In this document: positions 58,354-64,000 of the stretch, piece after piece
Layout: each line of letters opens with the position of its first letter
Position numbering within the stretch: the stretch's first letter is position 1
Assembly (NCBI GenBank): GCA_947626915.1
Contig: CANQUA010000001.1
Coordinates: forward strand, 62,001-126,000
DNA from: an uncultured Lachnospiraceae bacterium
GTDB lineage: Bacteria; Bacillota; Clostridia; Lachnospirales; Lachnospiraceae
Reading direction: 5' to 3'
Length of the DNA: 64,000 nt
Translations under genes and position numbers: made by a program
Notes under the pieces: model-generated
What the model saw: only the letters and a program-made list of their open reading frames with translations
Databases searched by the model: none
Told to the model about the DNA's origin: nothing

Positions 58354-58357
<4 letters not shown>
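57023..58357 (+). CDS. yqfD: Sporulation protein YqfD
   Basis: A 444-residue YqfD-family protein: N-terminal soluble region (GFLRLHVSGHGQERFLNLC), one membrane helix (about 89-110), then an external POTRA-like and SpoIVFB-associated region with PPKDDSPCELIAGSAGEI. The start is TTG 57023, seven bases after GGAGGAG. It is about 50 residues longer than Bacillus YqfD, in part from an Ala/Glu/Gly linker near residues 320-340. Its last four bases overlap phoH. Confidence 0.92.
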
Positions 58358-59414
<1,057 letters not shown>

Positions 59415-59418
<4 letters not shown>

Positions 59419-59912
59419 CGGTACGGATCGATTACGAGGCGGAGACGGAGCTTCCGGCGCCTTATACGGAGATTATAAACGATGTGGTGGAGGCGGCTCT
59501 GGACTATGAGAAATGCCCCTATGAGGCCGAGGTGAACGTGGTCCTTACGGGAAACGAGGAGATCCGCGAGATCAACCGCCGGTTCCGCCAGGTGGACATG
59601 CCTACGGACGTGCTTTCCTTCCCGTCGCTGGAATATGGGACGCCGTCGGATTTTGAACACGTGGAAGAGGACTTTGCGGACTGTTTTAATCCGGAATCGG
59701 GGGAGCTGATGCTGGGAGACGTGATGATCTCCGTCGATAAGGTATTGGAGCAGGCGGAAAAATACGGACATTCCCCCGCCAGGGAGCTGGCGTTTCTGAC
59801 GGCCCACAGTATGCTGCATCTGTGCGGCTATGACCATATGGAAGACGAAGAACGGCTTTTAATGGAGAAAAAACAGGAAGAAATCTTACAGAGCAGAGGA
59901 TATACGAGATGA
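59415..59912 (+). CDS. ybeY: Endoribonuclease YbeY, rRNA maturation factor
   Basis: A 165-residue metalloendonuclease needed for 16S rRNA 3'-end maturation and 70S quality control. The zinc motif HSMLHLCGYDH gives H131, H135 and H141; MPTDVLSFP and GDVMIS are also family blocks. It overlaps phoH by four bases and the following lipoprotein gene by four bases. Confidence 0.96.
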
Positions 59913-61066
59913 AGAGAGCGATCATATGCCTGACGGCCGTGATGCTGGCGCTGACGGCGGTATCATGCGGAAAAAAAGAGGAGGAGGTTTCTGCGACGGC
60001 GGAAGCCACGATGGAATCGGAGACCGCTGAGAGCGAGACGGAGAAGGAATCGACCAGCGCCCCGATTGTGATCACCACCGCCGCCGATGAGGAGACCGAA
60101 CCGGAGGAAACAGAACCATGGCAGGAGGAGCGGGTCGAAGTGGACGGGAAGATCCGGAGCTACCTGACCGGCGAGATGGTGGACGTGGAGATCGGGAACC
60201 GCAGGCCGCTGGCGATCATGATCAGCAACGACAAGGCCGCCCTGCCTCATTACGGCATCAACCGGGCGGGGGTCGTCTATGAAGCGCCGGTGGAAGCCGG
60301 CATGAACCGCTACATGGCGATCATCGAGGACTATGACGATCTGGACCGGATCGGGTCGGTGCGGAGCTGCCGGACCTATTACGTCTATTTCGCCAGAGAG
60401 TTCGACGCGGTTTACGCTCATTTCGGACAGAGCACCTTTGCCAAGCCCTATCTGGAATATATTGACAATATCAACGGCATCGAGGGGATCGGAACCATCG
60501 CCTATTACCGTTCCAAGGACAGGAAGGCCCCCCACAACGCATACGCCAGCGCCGACGGGATCAAGGAATCCATTGAAAAGATGGGCTACCGGCAGGAGTA
60601 CGCGGAGGATTACGAGGGCCATTACCATTTTGCCAGAGACGGGGAGGAGGTACAGCTTCCGAATTCCATGGAAGCCTACGAGGTCATTCCCGGTTACGCC
60701 TACAATCAGCCGTATTTTTTGTATAATGAGGAGGACGGGCTCTATTACCGGTACCAGTACGGAGCGGAGCACGAGGGGAACGAGGGGCAGATCGCCGTTA
60801 AGAATATCATCATCCAGTTCTGCTCCATGGGATTTTACGCTACGACCCAGTACCGGGATATCGACGTACATAATCCTCTGTATGGATTTTATATCACCAA
60901 CGGCCGCGCCATCGGCATCCGGTGGGAGAAGGACGGGGAGTTCGGTGTCACCCATTATTATAATGAGAAGAATGAGGAAATCACGCTGAATCAGGGCAAG
61001 ACCTGGGTCTGCATTGTTTCATCGGCGGATTTCGATAAGACGGAGATCCATGGAAAGAATGAATAG
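59909..61066 (+). CDS. DUF3048 (YerB-like) lipoprotein
   Basis: A 385-residue predicted lipoprotein (lipobox AVSC, C20) with a Glu/Thr-rich linker (about 22-72) and a DUF3048 domain (about 95-380) recognised from PLAIMISNDKAALPHYGI, GSVRSCRTYYVYFAREFDAVYAHFG-type and HNAYAS motifs. Bacillus YerB is the best-known relative; its molecular role is unknown. It is translationally coupled to ybeY and overlaps the flippase gene by 17 bp. Confidence 0.88.
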   Translation: MKRAIICLTAVMLALTAVSCGKKEEEVSATAEATMESETAESETEKESTSAPIVITTAADEETEPEETEPWQEERVEVDGKIRSYLTGEMVDVEIGNRRPLAIMISNDKAALPHYGINRAGVVYEAPVEAGMNRYMAIIEDYDDLDRIGSVRSCRTYYVYFAREFDAVYAHFGQSTFAKPYLEYIDNINGIEGIGTIAYYRSKDRKAPHNAYASADGIKESIEKMGYRQEYAEDYEGHYHFARDGEEVQLPNSMEAYEVIPGYAYNQPYFLYNEEDGLYYRYQYGAEHEGNEGQIAVKNIIIQFCSMGFYATTQYRDIDVHNPLYGFYITNGRAIGIRWEKDGEFGVTHYYNEKNEEITLNQGKTWVCIVSSADFDKTEIHGKNE

Positions 61067-62741
61067 CGGAAGAAGCAGAGCAAAATATGGAAAACGTTCG
61101 GGGGCCGGCGCAGGATCGAATTTTCTGGTGCAGGGCAGCATCCTGGCGGCGGCCGGCATTCTCGTAAGACTGATCGGCATGCTTTACCGGATCCCTCTGG
61201 CCAACATGATCGGCGACGAGGGCAACGGCTATTATGGGGCCGCCTACGGCATTTATTCGATGCTGCTGATCATGTCTTCCTACAGCCTGCCGGTGGCGGT
61301 TTCCAAGATGGTGGCTTCGCGGATCGCCGTCAGGCGCTACCGCAATACCATGCGGATCCTGAAAGCCTCCCTGTTTTACGCGACCGTGGCCGGAGGACTT
61401 TGCTTCTGCATCATGTGGTTCGGGGCGGATTTTTTTGCTGTAGAGATCCTGAAGATGCCCTACTGTTCCTTTGCGCTGCGGGCCCTGGCCCCCACCGTGT
61501 GGATCATGGCGTATCTGGGCGTGTTCCGGGGCTATTTCCAGGGACATTCGACCATGACGCCCACGGCCTTTTCCCAGATCGTGGAACAGATCGTGAACGC
61601 GGCGGTGAGCCTGGCGGCGGCCAGGGTATTGTTTGATATCGGGCTGAAATCCAATCTGGTCTACGGGACGACGGAGTATTCCTACGCCTTCGGCGCGGTA
61701 GGCGCGACCCTGGGCACCGGGGCGGGAGCCCTGACGGCGCTTGTGTGCTTTCTGCTGCTGTTTTTCTCCGGGCGGCGCGCGATCCGGCGGCGGCTCAGAA
61801 TCGACCGCAGCGGGCGTCTGGAAAGTTACAGGAGCATTTCCCGCGTCATGGCGCTGACGATCCTGCCGATCCTGATCAGCAGCACGATCTACAACAGCGG
61901 CACGGTGATCGACAATATCGTATTCGGGCAGGTCATGGACGGCATGGGCGCGCAGGCGGATATCGCGGTTCAATGGGGCGTCTATTCGGGGCGCTATCAT
62001 CTGCTGTTTAATATTCCGGTGGCGATCGCAAACGCGCTGTCGTCTTCCCTGATCCCGTCGCTCTCCATGGCCATGGCGGAGCGGAACCGGAGCCAGATCC
62101 TGTCGAGGACCGCCCTGGCGATCCGGTTTTCCATGATCATCGCGATCCCGTCGGCTGTGGGGCTGGCGGTGCTGGCCGAGCCCATCTCCGGCCTGCTGTT
62201 TTCCGGTATGGACAATACGATGCTGATCGATATGCTGCGGTACGGTTCTGCGGCGGTGGTGGTCTTTTCCCTGTCTACGGTGACAAACGGCGTTCTGCAG
62301 GGGATCAACCGGATGGAGGCCCCGATGATCAACGCCGGCATTTCCATGGTGATCCATGTGATCCTTCTGTATGGGATGCTCAAAGTGTTTAAGCTGGGGA
62401 TCTACGGGGTTCTTTACGCCAATATCATCTTCGCGCTTTTGGTCTGCATCATGAACGCGGCGTCCATCGCCAGGTATGTGCGGTACCGGCAGGAATGGCG
62501 CAGGACGTTTCTCGTTCCGGTTCTGGCTTCCGCGGTGATGGGAGGGGCGGCCTGGGCCGTGTACCGGCTCTGCGGCAGGCTGGGCAATCTGGCCGGCACG
62601 GTTGTTTCGATCTGCGCGGCGGTACTGATCTATTTTGTGCTCCTGATTCGGCTCCGCGGCATTACCGAGCAGGAAATGCGCAGGATGCCCGGAGGAACGA
62701 AGCTTTTGAAAGCGGCGCGGCTCCTGCATCTTTGTTCCTGA
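61050..62741 (+). CDS. Polysaccharide/lipid II flippase of the SpoVB/MurJ (MVF) type
   Basis: A 563-residue membrane protein with about 14 predicted helices and the MOP-superfamily start LVQGSILAAAGILVRLIGMLYRIPLANMIG, as in SpoVB and related Firmicute proteins. It probably flips a lipid-linked cell-wall or spore-cortex precursor. I take ATG 61050 behind ACGGAGAT; it overlaps the preceding gene by 17 bp, and ATG 61059 is an alternative. Which of SpoVB, YtgP or MurJ it corresponds to cannot be decided from sequence inspection. Confidence 0.88.
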   Translation: MERMNSGRSRAKYGKRSGAGAGSNFLVQGSILAAAGILVRLIGMLYRIPLANMIGDEGNGYYGAAYGIYSMLLIMSSYSLPVAVSKMVASRIAVRRYRNTMRILKASLFYATVAGGLCFCIMWFGADFFAVEILKMPYCSFALRALAPTVWIMAYLGVFRGYFQGHSTMTPTAFSQIVEQIVNAAVSLAAARVLFDIGLKSNLVYGTTEYSYAFGAVGATLGTGAGALTALVCFLLLFFSGRRAIRRRLRIDRSGRLESYRSISRVMALTILPILISSTIYNSGTVIDNIVFGQVMDGMGAQADIAVQWGVYSGRYHLLFNIPVAIANALSSSLIPSLSMAMAERNRSQILSRTALAIRFSMIIAIPSAVGLAVLAEPISGLLFSGMDNTMLIDMLRYGSAAVVVFSLSTVTNGVLQGINRMEAPMINAGISMVIHVILLYGMLKVFKLGIYGVLYANIIFALLVCIMNAASIARYVRYRQEWRRTFLVPVLASAVMGGAAWAVYRLCGRLGNLAGTVVSICAAVLIYFVLLIRLRGITEQEMRRMPGGTKLLKAARLLHLCS

Positions 62742-62828
62742 TGGCGGATGCGGGGCTTCTGCTGCGGAACCGCAGGTTTAAAAGACCGCAGGCCGGCAGA
62801 TACTATACGCATAAGGAGGAAGCTTCCT

Positions 62829-63218
62829 ATGAGAAAGTATAGTATCTGCTTTTTGCTTCTTTTGACCGCGGCGGCGCTGGGGTTTGCCCTGGGCTACAGC
62901 ATGACCAGGAGCCGGGTGCGGTATGAAACGGCGATCCCCGACCCGGTGTATGAGACGGAAACGGCGGCGGACTATCAGGTGGTCATCCGGCAGGAACCGG
63001 CGGAGACCGCTCCCGGTGCGCCGGAAAAGGAACGGTATTACCTGGTGTCGGAAACAGGTTATCTTCTGGTCGTATCGGAAAACGACGATGGCGAATGCCT
63101 CCGGACGCATATTCCGGTCACGGATTTCCCGCTGGAGGAACAGGACAGGCTGCGGGAGGGGATCTGGTTTGAATCCATGATGGAGGTACTTTTCTATCTG
63201 GAATCCTACACCAGCTGA
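62829..63218 (+). CDS. Membrane-anchored BofC-like C-terminal-domain protein
   Basis: A 129-residue protein with one N-terminal helix (about 5-24), a short linker and a C-terminal domain with YYLVSETGYLLVVSEND, THIPVTDFPLEEQDRLREGI-type and LESYTS motifs, which resemble the C-terminal domain of BofC, the forespore inhibitor of SpoIVB signalling. ATG 62829 follows AAGGAGGA. Assignment to BofC proper is uncertain because the N-terminal domain is missing. Confidence 0.6.
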   Translation: MRKYSICFLLLLTAAALGFALGYSMTRSRVRYETAIPDPVYETETAADYQVVIRQEPAETAPGAPEKERYYLVSETGYLLVVSENDDGECLRTHIPVTDFPLEEQDRLREGIWFESMMEVLFYLESYTS

Positions 63219-63271
63219 AGTTGGAATATTAGAATTTGGAATGAAGAAAAACAGCGGACAGGAGGCGGAAG

Positions 63272-64000
63272 ATGGACAACGGGATCAAGACAGGCAGGCG
63301 CGTCGCGGTCATCGGCGGAGGCGCGTCCGGCATGATGGCCGCGATCCAGGCCGCGCGCCTGGGGGCTTCGGTAACGGTCCTGGAACATACGGACCGGGTC
63401 GGGAAAAAAATCCTGTCCACCGGGAACGGCCGGTGCAATTTTACCAACCGGAACCAGAGGCCGGAATATTACCGCTGCAGCCAGGCGGATTTTCCGTGGC
63501 GGGTGATCGAACGGTTCCCCGTCGGCGAGACGCTGCGTTTTTTCGGGGAGCTGGGGATCCTGCCGAAGGACCGGAACGGATACCTCTATCCCAATTCCGA
63601 CCAGGCGTCGTCCGTGCTGGACGTGCTGAGAATGGAACTGGACCGCCTGGGAGTTGTTGTGCGCACCGGCTGCGCGGCAGGGAAGATCCGGAAACAGAAC
63701 GGACGGTTCCGGATTGAGACGAATCAGGGAACGCTGGAGGCGGACGCGCTGGTCCTGGCGGCAGGCTCCCGGGCGGCTCCCTCGACCGGCTCTGACGGCA
63801 GCGGCTATGAGCTGGCGCGGATGCTGGGTCACCGGATCCGGACGCCTCTGCCGGCCCTGGTGCAGCTGCGCTGTTCGGAAAAGGATTATAAGCAGATGGC
63901 CGGAGTCAGGACGGAGGCAGAGGTGACGCTGTTTGGAAGGACGCCGTCCGGCCGGGGGCGCTCCGAGACCGCAGGATGGGTCAGGCTGGCCGGGGACAGG
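63272..64000 (+). CDS. HI0933-family NAD(P)/FAD-dependent oxidoreductase, 3'-truncated by window edge
   Basis: The first 243 codons of a flavoprotein of the HI0933/YhiN family. The FAD-binding dinucleotide fold is clear (VAVIGGGASGMMAAIQAARLG), followed by the family block GKKILSTGNGRCNFTN and the later LVLAAGSRAAPSTGSDGSGYELA. GGAGG at 63261-63265 supports ATG 63272. The frame is open at base 64000. The physiological reaction of this family is not established. Confidence 0.93.
   Translation, partial: MDNGIKTGRRVAVIGGGASGMMAAIQAARLGASVTVLEHTDRVGKKILSTGNGRCNFTNRNQRPEYYRCSQADFPWRVIERFPVGETLRFFGELGILPKDRNGYLYPNSDQASSVLDVLRMELDRLGVVVRTGCAAGKIRKQNGRFRIETNQGTLEADALVLAAGSRAAPSTGSDGSGYELARMLGHRIRTPLPALVQLRCSEKDYKQMAGVRTEAEVTLFGRTPSGRGRSETAGWVRLAGDR

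Overview
The window reads as chromosome of a high-GC, endospore-forming member of the Clostridia, most likely a gut Lachnospiraceae-type Firmicute. The reasons are the sporulation genes (spoIVA, yqfC, yqfD, a BofC-like gene), Firmicute-style purine-rich ribosome sites (AAGGAGG), sigma-A promoters, and a large set of glycosidase genes with carbohydrate ABC permeases. The taxonomic call is inference; no rRNA is present.

Layout. 1-816 is the end of gpsA, closed by a strong terminator. 1136-15748 is a tight same-strand run: GH38 alpha-mannosidase, GH2 beta-galactosidase, an alpha/beta-hydrolase esterase, GH20 hexosaminidase, GH18 enzyme, a transglutaminase-fold protein and a GH29 fucosidase. 16045-18178 holds two minus-strand genes: a CBM9-like protein and a PD-(D/E)XK nuclease-like protein with QGI tetrapeptide repeats. 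18507-22890 holds a sialidase-like beta-propeller protein and a second GH20, separated by an unusual AACCT-repeat region. 23054-36331 is an ABC import cluster: a lipoprotein binding protein, a membrane-anchored binding protein carrying carbohydrate-binding modules, two permeases, an NHL/YIP1 membrane protein, a secreted DUF5696-type protein, and two more permeases, with no ATPase. 36531-43082 holds a second GH29, a GH3 and a GH2 beta-mannosidase, with tandem-duplicated noncoding DNA in the gaps. 43542-46911 (minus) is an ECF sigma factor with a membrane protein and an ABC exporter. 47176 onward is core genome: spoIVA, a beta-CASP metallohydrolase, rnhA, an LprI-like protein, an XRE regulator with its membrane partner, a small membrane protein, alaS, rpsU, yqfC-yqfD-phoH-ybeY, a DUF3048 lipoprotein, a SpoVB/MurJ-type flippase, a BofC-like protein and the start of a HI0933-family flavoprotein.

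How it fits together. Sialidase-like, fucosidase, beta-galactosidase, beta-hexosaminidase, alpha-mannosidase, GH18 and beta-mannosidase activities are the set needed to take apart a complex N-glycan. None of the glycosidases has a visible signal peptide, so the simplest model is import of intact host glycans or glyco-amino acids by the 23-36 kb system and intracellular trimming. The transglutaminase-fold protein could be the deglycosylating amidase, because cytosolic PNGase belongs to that superfamily; this is a hypothesis. The best candidate for a poorly described system is the double-permease, two-binding-protein, YIP1 plus DUF5696 importer.
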